64,000 nucleotides of DNA from Phycisphaerae bacterium (GTDB lineage: Bacteria > Planctomycetota > Phycisphaerae > UBA1845 > Fen-1342). The stretch covers positions 19,570 through 83,569 of the forward strand of contig JANQNU010000072.1 of assembly GCA_028279405.1 (NCBI GenBank), in the 5' to 3' direction. The position numbers and the translations under genes are program-made. Shown here in pieces: positions 35,712-43,945 of this stretch (positions are counted from its first letter, which is position 1; every line of letters begins with the position of its first letter). The notes beneath the pieces were generated by a model, which did not search any database, had not been told where the DNA came from, and saw nothing but the letters and a program-made list of their open reading frames with translations.

Positions 35712-36911
35712 GTGCCTGTCAGCGCCGCCGCTCGGGCGCGTATCGTATTCGATTCAGAACGCGGGTGCATCGCTTTGAGCAGCGTCTCCTACGGACTTTT
35801 TTACCCCCTCTGGGCACACGACGCGACCGATACGGACCTCCTGACGCGTGTTACCGGCGACGTCGGCATCGACCACCTGACGATCCCCGTGGTCACCGGC
35901 GCGCATACCGCGATGCACTTCTGCCCGTTGGTGCAATCCAACCTGTTCGCGACGGAAGGCGGCTGGCATTATCCGCCACATCGCGAGCATTACCGCGCGA
36001 CGGACGCCAAGGTGCGGGTCGCGCGTTGGTCCGGCAGTCGGAATATGCTCGAACGCGTCTGTCGCGCCGCCGAGCACGCCAGCGTCCCTACGGTGTTTCG
36101 CGTCAATCTCCGCGCCATCCCGCTCGTCACCGACCACGAACGGCACCTGCGGATGCAGAACGCCTGGGGCGACGATCTCGCGTTCGGCGGGCTCTGTCCG
36201 CTCAACCCGGAGGTCCAGGAACTGCTGCACAGCGTCATGCAGGATTTGCAGCCATACGGCCCCGACGGCTTCGAGCTCGTGGACTGGTGTTGTGACCAGC
36301 CGATCTTGAGCGGTGTCGACCGGCCCGGCACGTGGCATCCCGATCTCGAACTCGCACTCGAAACGTGTTTCTGTCCCGCTTGCCGGCAAGTCGCGGTCAT
36401 GGGCGGCGTCGATGCCGACGCAGCTGCCCGCAGCGCGCGCGTTCACGCCGGTCGGATGGCGGCGCAGGAGCGTCCAGCCGACCATTCGGAACCGTCCGTT
36501 CCGGACGACGACATCCTTTGGGAGTATCGCCAGGTTCGGCAGCACGAGCTCGTCAACTGGCTCGAGCGCTGCGCCGAGTCGACGGCAAGCGATCGGCTCT
36601 ACTTGCTGCACGACAGTGGACACCTGCCTCATTTCGACGCCCCCGGCTGGCAGCCGCTGGTTCGTGTCGGCGGCACGCTCCTCGACGGCACCTCGGCCGA
36701 ACTGCTGGCCGAGTTGGAGGAGGAGGTGATCGGTGCGCTGTCGCTTTGGTCGTGGCAGCCGCAGTTCAAGGAGTCCAGCGACCTCGTTCGTACAGTGAGT
36801 GAGGCGGTGGAACTCGGCGTGCAGTTCTTTGATTTCGAAGGATTCGAATGCGCTCCGGAGGAGGCGGTCCAATGGCTGCGACAGGCAGTCCGTTACGCTC
36901 GGCGTGGTTGA
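35712..36911 (+). CDS. Hypothetical protein, possible TIM-barrel enzyme
   Basis: 399 residues from a GTG start; no signal peptide or membrane segment. Aromatic- and His-rich (SYGLFYPLWAHDATDTDLLTRVTGDVGIDHLTIPVVTGAHTAMHFCPL), with repeated strand-like stretches, FELVDWCCDQP, CFCPACRQ and FFDFEGFEC near the end. The pattern of hydrophobic strands ending in acidic residues recalls glycoside-hydrolase-like TIM barrels of planctomycetes, but I cannot name the family. It is followed 29 nt later by a lipoprotein gene in the same direction and begins a divergent pair with the phosphohexomutase. Confidence 0.7.
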   Translation: MPVSAAARARIVFDSERGCIALSSVSYGLFYPLWAHDATDTDLLTRVTGDVGIDHLTIPVVTGAHTAMHFCPLVQSNLFATEGGWHYPPHREHYRATDAKVRVARWSGSRNMLERVCRAAEHASVPTVFRVNLRAIPLVTDHERHLRMQNAWGDDLAFGGLCPLNPEVQELLHSVMQDLQPYGPDGFELVDWCCDQPILSGVDRPGTWHPDLELALETCFCPACRQVAVMGGVDADAAARSARVHAGRMAAQERPADHSEPSVPDDDILWEYRQVRQHELVNWLERCAESTASDRLYLLHDSGHLPHFDAPGWQPLVRVGGTLLDGTSAELLAELEEEVIGALSLWSWQPQFKESSDLVRTVSEAVELGVQFFDFEGFECAPEEAVQWLRQAVRYARRG

Positions 36912-36940
36912 AGCGCGCCGTTTGGCGAACCCTCAGTGCG

Positions 36941-37534
36941 ATGCGCTGCGCCGCTCGCAGTGCGAGCCTGCTCATGCTGTTGGCGTCCGTAGCCTTGGGT
37001 GGATGCGACCGCGATGCACCGTCGGCGGATTCGAACGGCAACGCCAGCGATGCCTTTCGCGTTCGTCCGACGTATCGCTTCGCGGCGGGCATCCGCGAAG
37101 AACACCCGGAGATCGCACTCTTTATGCAGTCGTTCCTCGAAACCTGTCTGACGGAGGACTACGAGGGGTATCGGCGCTTCGTCAGTCGGCGCCGGCTGCC
37201 CGAGAGCAAGGAACGTTTCGACCGGATCTATCAGGCGATTGAAACGCTACGGGTCGAGTCCGTCGATGAGGTGGCAATCAGCGAGTTGCCGGCGCCGGTC
37301 TTTCGTGTGATTTCGAGTGTGACGTTCAAGGAGGTCAACCGCCCGATCTTCCGGCGGGAGCGCAACCAGATCGCGATCCTTGTTTTTGAGGAAGAGGGTG
37401 AATACCGCATGCTGCCGGCGCCGGAGGCACTCCAGCCCGAACCGACTGCGAGCGTCGATGCCGCGCCGGAGGACCCGGCCGTCGAGTCCGAACCGCAGCA
37501 GCCGCACTATCCCTGGGACGAAGAGCCGGACTAG
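36941..37534 (+). CDS. Putative lipoprotein of unknown function
   Basis: 197 residues from ATG 36941: MRCAARSASLLMLLASVALGGC gives an n-region with Arg, a hydrophobic core and a lipobox (ALGGC). Earlier in-frame starts (36848, 36872) overlap the preceding gene and would bury the signal peptide. The mature part (FMQSFLETCLTEDYEGYRRFVSRR...VFRVISSVTF...AILVFEEEGEYRMLPAPEA) looks like a small alpha+beta domain that ends in an acidic Pro-rich tail. I do not recognise the family. It is 10 nt upstream of the O-methyltransferase. Confidence 0.75.
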   Translation: MRCAARSASLLMLLASVALGGCDRDAPSADSNGNASDAFRVRPTYRFAAGIREEHPEIALFMQSFLETCLTEDYEGYRRFVSRRRLPESKERFDRIYQAIETLRVESVDEVAISELPAPVFRVISSVTFKEVNRPIFRRERNQIAILVFEEEGEYRMLPAPEALQPEPTASVDAAPEDPAVESEPQQPHYPWDEEPD

Positions 37535-37544
37535 GCGCCGCGTT

Positions 37545-38225
37545 ATGATCGAACCAGCCTGGACTGCGGTCGACGACCATCTCGCGACGACACTCATACC
37601 AACTGACCCCGTGCTGGATGCCGTGCTCGAGTCGGCAGAGACGGCCGGCTTGCCCGCACACCATGTGTCTCCGTTGCAGGGCCGACTGCTACAGTTGCTG
37701 GCCGAGCTTCAGGGTGCCCGTCGAATCCTCGAGATCGGCACGCTAGCTGGTTACAGCACGATCTGTCTGGCGCGATCGCTGCCGCCGGACGGGTTGCTGA
37801 TAACGCTGGAATCGGATCCAGGTCACGCCGCCGTAGCACGGCGCAACTTTGTTCATGCCGGCGTTCAAAAGCGCGTGGAGCTTCATGAAGGGGCGGCGCT
37901 GGATACGCTGCCCGCGCTCCATGCAAAAGGTGCGGGTCCGTTTGACTTCGTGTTCATCGACGCGGACAAGCCGAACAATCCCGCGTACCTGCGATGGGCG
38001 CTGTCGCTGACGCGCAGCGGGAGCCTGATCGTAGCAGACAATGTCGTTCGCGATGGGGCCATACTCGATTCAAAGACGCGCGATCCACCCGTCTCGGGCG
38101 TGCGCGAATTCCTCGCAGCACTCGGTGCGGAGACACGGCTATGCGCGACCGCGATTCAGATGGTGGGGTGCAAAGGCTGGGACGGATTCGCCGTCGCCCG
38201 AGTTCGTACCGACGGCGGCGACTGA
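37545..38225 (+). CDS. Class I SAM-dependent O-methyltransferase
   Basis: 226 residues from ATG 37545. COMT/CCoAOMT-like: SAM motif RILEIGTLAGYSTICLA, acidic motif II LESDPGHAAVA, and metal-binding FVFIDADKPNNPAYL plus VADNVVRDG. Family role: divalent-cation-dependent methylation of catechol-like or other hydroxyls; substrate unknown. The 3' end runs into a repeat block. The longer open frame upstream overlaps the lipoprotein gene and is not coding. Confidence 0.9.
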   Translation: MIEPAWTAVDDHLATTLIPTDPVLDAVLESAETAGLPAHHVSPLQGRLLQLLAELQGARRILEIGTLAGYSTICLARSLPPDGLLITLESDPGHAAVARRNFVHAGVQKRVELHEGAALDTLPALHAKGAGPFDFVFIDADKPNNPAYLRWALSLTRSGSLIVADNVVRDGAILDSKTRDPPVSGVREFLAALGAETRLCATAIQMVGCKGWDGFAVARVRTDGGD

Positions 38226-38767
38226 CGGCCGGTGCAAGGCTGTGGCGGGGCGGCGTTTGCTCGCCATCGACCGGTCGCAAACACAACGAGCCCCGAGCGC
38301 GAGCGAGGGGGGAGCAAGCTCCCTTTGTGAGACCTTTGTCTGCGCCAAAGGCCCCGGCGCGAACCTGATACTCAACACAACGAGCCCCGAGCGCGAGCGA
38401 AGGGGGGGCGCAAGCTCTCTTTGTGAGGCCTTTGTCTGCGCCAAAGGCCCCGGCGCGAACCCGACCAAACACAACGAGCCCCGAGCGCGAGCGAGGGGGG
38501 AGCAAGCTCCCTTTGCGAGACCTTTGTCTGCGCCAAAGGCCCCGGCGCGAACCCGACCAAACACAACGAGCCCCGAGCGCGAGCGAGGGGATCAAGATGC
38601 GCGAGATGAAAAAAGCCGAACGCCGATTGAACCCGTCGCTTGCGCTCCGGGCTCGCATTGGCGCCGCTGGCCCTACGAACGTGTGTTGATCAAGAACAAC
38701 GCTCTCCGCCGGGATCGGCGCAGAGCGTGTGTAGAGCGCGGACGCGCGTGCGGTCTGGTATTGCCGG
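38226..38767 (+). repeat. Repeat block with four A/B units and module C
   Basis: No gene. Units of module A (ACGAGCCCCGAGCGCGAGCG) start at about 38284, 38380, 38473 and 38564; hairpins with arms G(A/G)CCTTTG and CAAAGGCC at 38331-38353, 38427-38449 and 38519-38541; module C (ATCAAGATGCGCGAGATGAA) at about 38592. The remainder (about 38680-38767) has a CGCTCTCCGCCGGGATCGGC..CAGAGCG inverted repeat near 38700. Confidence 0.87.
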
Positions 38768-39202
38768 CTACAGCGTGACGAGTTCTTCCTCGTCGACCTG
38801 TTGCTTGCGGGCTCCGCCCAGTGATTCGATGAACTGGTCGAGCGCTTTCTGCAGTTGGGTCGGCGCCCAGTCCGCCGTGATGTCGGCGACGCGCGCGTGC
38901 ACCTTGCCGAGCTGCGGCTCTTTGCCCGGAACGAAGATCTCGCTGCGTACTTCGAATTCGCCGACGCCGCCCGCGCGGAAGAGGACCAGCACGTAGGCGT
39001 TCTCAGCGAGTTCGAACTTGTACGATCGGCGGCCCTGCTCGCGGAGCGGTCGGCTGACGCTGAATCCGTTTTCCGTCAGGAAGGGGCGCAATTCGTCGAA
39101 CGCCGGGTCGACGTGTTTCTCCATCGCGTGCTCGAACTGCCCGTTCCATTCGGACTGAGCATGGTTCAGCTTTTTGAGGAAGCTTTCCTTCCAGGCATCC
39201 AT
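38768..39202 (-). CDS. Hypothetical protein, 144 aa
   Basis: Soluble alpha/beta protein (MDAWKESFLKKLNHAQSEW... YKFELAENAYVLVLFRAGGVGEFEVRSEIFVPG... ending QQVDEEELVTL), no signal peptide or membrane segment. Codon use is normal for the region and the frame is the only plausible one. I do not recognise the family. Divergent from the cobalamin adenosyltransferase, from which it is separated by a 193-bp intergenic region. Confidence 0.7.
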   Translation of the reverse strand: MDAWKESFLKKLNHAQSEWNGQFEHAMEKHVDPAFDELRPFLTENGFSVSRPLREQGRRSYKFELAENAYVLVLFRAGGVGEFEVRSEIFVPGKEPQLGKVHARVADITADWAPTQLQKALDQFIESLGGARKQQVDEEELVTL

Positions 39203-39395
39203 CGTGTTTCTCCCAGTAACAACACGGACTCTGCCAGCGGACCGTCCCGCCTGCCGGCCAACCTATCCAAATTGTTCAAAATGTGCCGCGCTCCGGTCCA
39301 CCCATTTTCCCATCCGCCCGGTGGTTGGTTTTCGGACGCTGGCCCGGCTACGATCCGTTGATCGATAGATTGTCGAGATTATCGGAGACGAGTGA

Positions 39396-39959
39396 ATGCC
39401 ACGCATTACTAAGGTATATACGCGCACTGGGGATGACGGCACCACCGGCCTGGGCACCGGCGAACGGGTCTCAAAGGAGGCGCCCCGTATTCAGGCTTAT
39501 GGAGACGTGGACGAACTCAACGCCTATATCGGACTCATCCTGACGGGGACGCTGCCCGACGAACTCAGCGCGGTACTTCGGACCATCCAGAACGAGCTGT
39601 TTCACGCCGGCGCTGACCTTTGTATCCCGGACGCCGACAAACCAAAGTTACCCGGACCGCGAATCGAACCGCGGCACGTTGCGCAACTGGAGAGCTGGAT
39701 CGACCGGTTCAGCGAATCGCTGGCGCCATTGGAGAACTTCATCCTGCCCGGCGGTACCCCCGAGGCGGCTCAGCTGCACATCGCGCGGACCGTCTGTCGG
39801 CGCGCGGAGCGCACCGCGATCATGTTGCACCATCAGGAGCCGATCTCGAGTGACCTGATCCACTACCTGAACCGTCTCTCGGATGCGCTCTTCGTGTTCG
39901 CACGTTACCAGAACCACTCCGTCGGTGTTGAAGATCCCTGCTGGGACAGCCGTTCCTGA
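39396..39959 (+). CDS. pduO: PduO-type ATP:cob(I)alamin adenosyltransferase
   Basis: 187 residues, forms adenosylcobalamin from cob(I)alamin and ATP. Seen: N-terminal ATP loop ITKVYTRTGDDGTTGLGTGERVSK, IQAYGDVDELNAYIG, and the C-terminal ARTVCRRAERTAI...LNRLSDALFVFAR motif with the Arg/Asp/Asn residues of the family. Length is normal. No cobalamin riboswitch was recognised in the 193-bp upstream region. With the BtuF-like protein at 21385 it shows a cobalamin-using metabolism, but the dependent enzyme is not in the window. Confidence 0.95.
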   Translation: MPRITKVYTRTGDDGTTGLGTGERVSKEAPRIQAYGDVDELNAYIGLILTGTLPDELSAVLRTIQNELFHAGADLCIPDADKPKLPGPRIEPRHVAQLESWIDRFSESLAPLENFILPGGTPEAAQLHIARTVCRRAERTAIMLHHQEPISSDLIHYLNRLSDALFVFARYQNHSVGVEDPCWDSRS

Positions 39960-40509
39960 GACGAAGCCGTCGCTTGCGCTCGCGGCTTGCACTGGGGCCC
40001 CTGGCCACACCAACGAGCCCCGAGCGCGAGCGAGGGGGGGAGCAAGCTCCCATTGCGAGGCCTTTGTCTGCGCCAAAGGCCCCGGCGCGAACCTGATACT
40101 CAACACAACGAGCCCCGAGCGCGAGCGAGGGGGTCAAAATGCGCGAGATGAGAGAAGCCGAACGCAGTTCGGACCCGTCGCTTGCGCTCCGGGCTCGCAT
40201 TGGCGCCGCTGGTCTCTCTCTCGACGAGCCCGGAGCGCAAGCGACGGGTCCGTTCTCCACTCCAAGATGAGGTGGGGCACCCTTGCAAGCAACTCCCCCA
40301 CACTGGCGGACAAGCCGCCAGTGCCACCCATTGCCTGTAAGTGACAGGTCCGTCCCCCACCCCAAGATGAGGTGGGGCACCCTTGCAAGCAACTTCCCCA
40401 CACTGGCGGACAAGCCGCCAGTGCCACCCATCACCTGTAAGCGACGGGTCCGTCCCCCACCCCAAGATGGGGTGGGGCACCGGGCCATTGCGCACTCTAC
40501 GGTTGCTCG
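39960..40509 (+). repeat. Repeat block with tandem module D
   Basis: No gene. A-unit (about 40012) and B hairpin (about 40059-40081), a second A-unit (about 40110), module C (about 40134), then two near-identical tandem units of about 100 bp, each with GTCCGTCCCCCACCCCAAGA, GGGGCACCCTTGCAAGCAA and the CACTGGCGG/CCGCCAGTG palindrome (40301-40323, 40401-40423), ending in a third partial unit. Confidence 0.88.
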
Positions 40510-42336
40510 TTAGTTCGGGCCGGTCCAGGCGTCGGCGAGGCCCGGGAGGTCATCGCTTGTCAGGGCTTCGTCGAGCGAGAAATCGAGCAGGACGCAGGGG
40601 AGTGTCGGTGGTCCGTCAAATGCGACTCCGATGCAGGGCTGCAAGGCGGCATAGTCGAGCAGGTCTGTATCGCGATCGAAGTCGGCGTCGGCTGACACAT
40701 AGGTATAGATGTATGCCGTGCCGGCGTTCCCATTGTTGAAGGGCGTGCTGAAGAAGACCTCGTCGAGTGCATCGCCGTTCGTATTCGCGGAGGCGATCCA
40801 GAAACCGATGCGGTCGTTGGGGTCGCCGACGATCCGGACGTCGCTGTCCACCGCGGCTGTGTAGCGTTCTGCGGGCGCGAAGTCGCGGCCAAGCAGGACC
40901 TCGACCACGCCGTTCGTGCTCGGTCCGCCGAAGCGTTCGGCTGCGATGAGGTCGGCGATTCCGTCCCCGTTGATGTCGCCCGAGGTGACAAGCGTGCCGA
41001 GGTTCTCTTCGAACTCGCCAACGAACTCGAAGTCGCCGTTATTAATGTCGTAGTCGCGAATGTGCGTGCCGGTTTGGAGGTCATCGCTACCGAGCAGGCC
41101 GTAGACGATGCCGTCGCCGCGCTGATCGTTGAAGGCGCCGACGTCAGCACCCGGGGCCGCGACGGCGAGGTCGGTGATCGCATCGCCGTTGAAATCGCCG
41201 GAGGTGACGGACGCGCCGAGGTTGTCCTGTTGGCGGGCGCCGAGCAGCGTAATGTCGGCGTTGGTCGTAGCGAAGTTGAAGAATGTCGGATTCCAGTTGT
41301 TGCGGCCGCGAAGGATGTACGCGACGCCCTCGGAAGTAAAGAGGCCCTGGCTGCCATACTCGGTGGCCATGATGATGTCGTCGATCCCGTCGTTGGTGAT
41401 GTCGGCTGCGTGTACGACCGTGCCCAGCTCGTCGAGTTCGCTCGCGCCCCAGGCGCTGATGTTGAACCCGTTCGCGATCGCGAAGTTGAACGTGAAGCCG
41501 CTGGGGATCGGTCCGCCGAACCGGACGTAGACGCGGCCGGCGCCGTTGCTGCTTCCGCTGGCGAGGTGGACGCCGAGGATTACGTCGCCGAAACCGTCAC
41601 CGTTGACGTCGCCAATGGCTGCGGCCTGGGTATCGGCGCCGCCGAAGAGCAGGGCGCCGCCCATGTCACCGCCGGCGACGGGGCCGTAGAACCGCAGGTC
41701 CCACGAGCCGGCCATGGCCAGGTCGCGCATCGGCGCTGCGAAGAAGGTTGTCCCGCCGTAGATCAGATACGCGATGCCGGCGTCGGCGAATGCGGGTGGA
41801 TCGCCCAGCGATGCCGCCAGCAGCAGGTCGTCGACCTCATCGCCGTTGACGTCGCCGACCGCGACGGAGGCGCCGAGGTTGTCGTCGACCTGGGCTCCGA
41901 AGATCACCTGATCCACGGGCGTTCCCGCCAGGTTGAGCGTGCCTTGGCCGTGCGCAACCGGGCCGCCGCGCACGACATACACGGTGCTGATGCCGCCACC
42001 AAAACTCTCGGCAGCGGCGACGACCAGGTCGTCGTAGCCGTCGTTGTCGAAATCGCCGGCTGCGAGTGGGCGGCCCCAGTCGAGACCACTGGCAGGGCCC
42101 AGCAGGATCGTGCCGACGTCCGTGCTGTCGATCAGCCGCGGCGGGGCAGCGATGACGTTCCCTGCAACAGCGAGGAACAGGCTCGCCGCTGCGAACGCCG
42201 CGGGTCGCCGAAGATGTGTCGAGTTAGTTGTGGTGGTCGTGACCGACGTGTCATTCGCGCGTCCGTACATCCAGTTTCGCACGCTCCCGCTCCTCTCGCT
42301 CTTCTGACCGGACTCGTTCCGGCGCAATCGGGACAT
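40510..42336 (-). CDS. Secreted FG-GAP repeat protein with dockerin-like C terminus
   Basis: 608 residues from ATG 42336; ATG 42270 (MYGRAND) is a shorter alternative with a more standard signal peptide. Export signal at PAAFAAASLFLAVAGNVIAA. About seven FG-GAP/integrin-alpha-type blades of about 60 residues follow, each with a calcium loop such as GDFDNDGYDDLVVAAAE, GDVNGDEVDDLLLAA, GDVNGDGFGDVILGV, GDFNGDAITDLAVAAP and GDINGDGIADLIAAE, implying a Ca-binding beta-propeller. The end (DADFDRDTDLLDYAALQPCIGVAFDG...FSLDEALTSDDLPGLADAW) resembles the EF-hand/dockerin-type tails of planctomycete secreted proteins. Likely a surface or extracellular adhesion/binding protein. Confidence 0.85.
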   Translation of the reverse strand: MSRLRRNESGQKSERSGSVRNWMYGRANDTSVTTTTTNSTHLRRPAAFAAASLFLAVAGNVIAAPPRLIDSTDVGTILLGPASGLDWGRPLAAGDFDNDGYDDLVVAAAESFGGGISTVYVVRGGPVAHGQGTLNLAGTPVDQVIFGAQVDDNLGASVAVGDVNGDEVDDLLLAASLGDPPAFADAGIAYLIYGGTTFFAAPMRDLAMAGSWDLRFYGPVAGGDMGGALLFGGADTQAAAIGDVNGDGFGDVILGVHLASGSSNGAGRVYVRFGGPIPSGFTFNFAIANGFNISAWGASELDELGTVVHAADITNDGIDDIIMATEYGSQGLFTSEGVAYILRGRNNWNPTFFNFATTNADITLLGARQQDNLGASVTSGDFNGDAITDLAVAAPGADVGAFNDQRGDGIVYGLLGSDDLQTGTHIRDYDINNGDFEFVGEFEENLGTLVTSGDINGDGIADLIAAERFGGPSTNGVVEVLLGRDFAPAERYTAAVDSDVRIVGDPNDRIGFWIASANTNGDALDEVFFSTPFNNGNAGTAYIYTYVSADADFDRDTDLLDYAALQPCIGVAFDGPPTLPCVLLDFSLDEALTSDDLPGLADAWTGPN

Positions 42337-42404
42337 CCCCCAAACACCCTCACTACTATTATCACGATTCGCCGGTCCGAATCCAGGGCATCTCGCCGTG
42401 CCGG

Positions 42405-42854
42405 CTAGACGTCGGGTACGGGCCACCGGGCCGTCGTGCCGCATGAGCGGCAATGGGTTGACGTTTCGTGGCGAGCCGGGATCGTAGCGCCACAATGCCA
42501 GCATTCGGACTGCGGTGGTGGCGCGTGGCCCCATAACGTGATCCAGTTCAGCGCGCCGGGCGGGTGTCGCACGACGTTTTCCCAGCCGGGGAGGATGCCG
42601 AATCGGGAGTGGATACTTGCCAGGGCCGTGCGCCAGCCCGGTTCGCCTTCACCGAGAACGAACTCGCGGCGATCAGGCGAACGGACGAGTACGAGCGACA
42701 CGATATCGAACGACCAGGTTGGCTGATTGAAGGCGGCGATTCCTTGGATCTGATTCCAGCGGACGCTCTTGATGATCCGAGAACGCAGACCCACAAGGCG
42801 TTTCCCGAGCCATTTGAGGCCTTCCTGAGTTACCCGTACCTCGCATGCGTACAT
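42405..42854 (-). CDS. Hypothetical protein with C-terminal zinc ribbon
   Basis: 149 residues. The N-terminal about 105 residues form an alpha/beta region with WGK-like basic patches and WNQIQGIAAFNQPTWSFDIVSLVLVR, resembling a PH-like or DUF-type domain without clear assignment. The C-terminal CWHCGATIPARHETSTHCRSCG has four Cys spaced CxxC...CxxC, a zinc ribbon. Its location forces the FG-GAP gene to start downstream of 42405. Confidence 0.7.
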   Translation of the reverse strand: MYACEVRVTQEGLKWLGKRLVGLRSRIIKSVRWNQIQGIAAFNQPTWSFDIVSLVLVRSPDRREFVLGEGEPGWRTALASIHSRFGILPGWENVVRHPPGALNWITLWGHAPPPQSECWHCGATIPARHETSTHCRSCGTTARWPVPDV

Positions 42855-43362
42855 ACCACGATTGTAGTCTAGTTAGACTGCGTTCCCTGAAGGGAACGCA
42901 CCCGATCGTTGCTCGATATGGCCAGGGGGGGCAACCAGTAGGAGCCCGGAGCGCAAGCGACGGGTTCGAACGGCGTTCGGCTTTTTCATCGCGCGCACCT
43001 TGATCCTCGCTCGCGCTCGGGGCTCGTTGTGGACGGCACTGGCTTGCGGTGGCGCTAGCGCGAGCCCGGAGCGCAAGCGACGGGTTCGAACGATGTTCGT
43101 TTTTTTCATCACGCGCACCTTGATCCCCTCGCTCACGCTCGGGGCTCGTTGTGTTCGATACCTGTTCGGTCGGTCCGGAGCCGGCGACGTCAATGCGAGC
43201 CGCGAGCGCAAGCGAGCGGTCCATGGCGGGCGGGACGCCCGCCCCACCCTGTGTTTCTTGGGAGCTGTTCTTGCCGCACAAAGGGGAGCTTGCTCCACCA
43301 GGAGGGCAAGCGACGGGTCCGCCCCCAACCCCAAGATGGGGTGGGGCACCTTATCGACTGGC
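42855..43362 (-). repeat. Repeat block in mostly inverted orientation
   Basis: No gene. GTTCCCTGAAGGGAAC palindrome (about 42882-42897), two GAGCCCGGAGCGCAAGCGAC units (about 42942 and 43062), inverted module C (TTCATC.CGCGCACCTTGATC, about 42983 and 43106), inverted module A, a GGCGGGCGGGACGCCCGCC palindrome (about 43224-43243) and a CCCCAAGATGGGG hairpin near 43330. Confidence 0.85.
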
Positions 43363-43884
43363 TCAATTCCAGAAGGCGGCGATCGTGATCAGCAGCCAGA
43401 TGGCCAGGCCAACGGCGATTTTTGCCAGCGTGCCGGCGAGTCGGCCGACGCCGGCCCCGACGCCGGAGAGTACGGCTTTGTTCATCTGCAGGCCGCCGTG
43501 CAGTTCGAACGCCCATGCGCCGGCCGCGGCGCCGACACAAGCACCGACGAGCGTACCGACGATCGGCATCGGGATCAGGAACGTGGCCGCGATGCCGCCC
43601 ACGATCGACCCCAGCAATGCCCCCCACGAGCCGCGCTTCGTACCGCCGGCGCGGCGCGCGCCCCATGCGCCGAGCGCGAACTCCAGCAGCTCGCCGATGA
43701 TGGCAAGGGCAGTGATGGTTACGAGCACCGCCAGACCGAACATCGGGTCGGCAGCGTCGTGCGTCCACCATGCCAGGAGCATTGTCAGCGCAACCATCAA
43801 CCACGTGCCGGGAAGGCCGAGTACGACCAGCAGCAGGCAAAGCAGATTGACGATCGTGAGAAGCGCGGCCCAGAGCCAGATCAT
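43363..43884 (-). CDS. DUF456 family membrane protein
   Basis: 173 residues, four hydrophobic segments: MIWLWAALLTIVNLLCLLLVVLGLPGTWLMVALTMLLAWW, LAVLVTITALAIIGELLEFALGAWGA, the glycine-rich GSWGALLGSIVGGIAATFLIPMPIVGTLVGACVGAAAGA and a C-terminal LAGTLAKIAVGLAIWLLITIAAFW. The glycine zipper and GELLEF stretch are the hallmarks of DUF456. Function unknown. It lies 61 nt downstream of argH on the same strand but is probably unrelated to arginine synthesis. Confidence 0.88.
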   Translation of the reverse strand: MIWLWAALLTIVNLLCLLLVVLGLPGTWLMVALTMLLAWWTHDAADPMFGLAVLVTITALAIIGELLEFALGAWGARRAGGTKRGSWGALLGSIVGGIAATFLIPMPIVGTLVGACVGAAAGAWAFELHGGLQMNKAVLSGVGAGVGRLAGTLAKIAVGLAIWLLITIAAFWN

Positions 43885-43945
43885 GGTTCACCCGCGATGG
43901 TCGATGTTACGCCGCGGCGCCGCGCCGGCGCAGGCCGTTTGCGCG

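Noticed and set aside
39203..39395. Cobalamin riboswitch upstream of the adenosyltransferase
   Set aside because: No B12-box-like conserved sequence was visible, and the gap is short for this riboswitch.
30288..43362. Short ORFs in the repeat blocks, e.g. peptides with AFVCAKGPGAN or APSASEG stretches
   Set aside because: They are translations of the repeat modules, present in all frames, without ribosome binding sites or homology; not genes.
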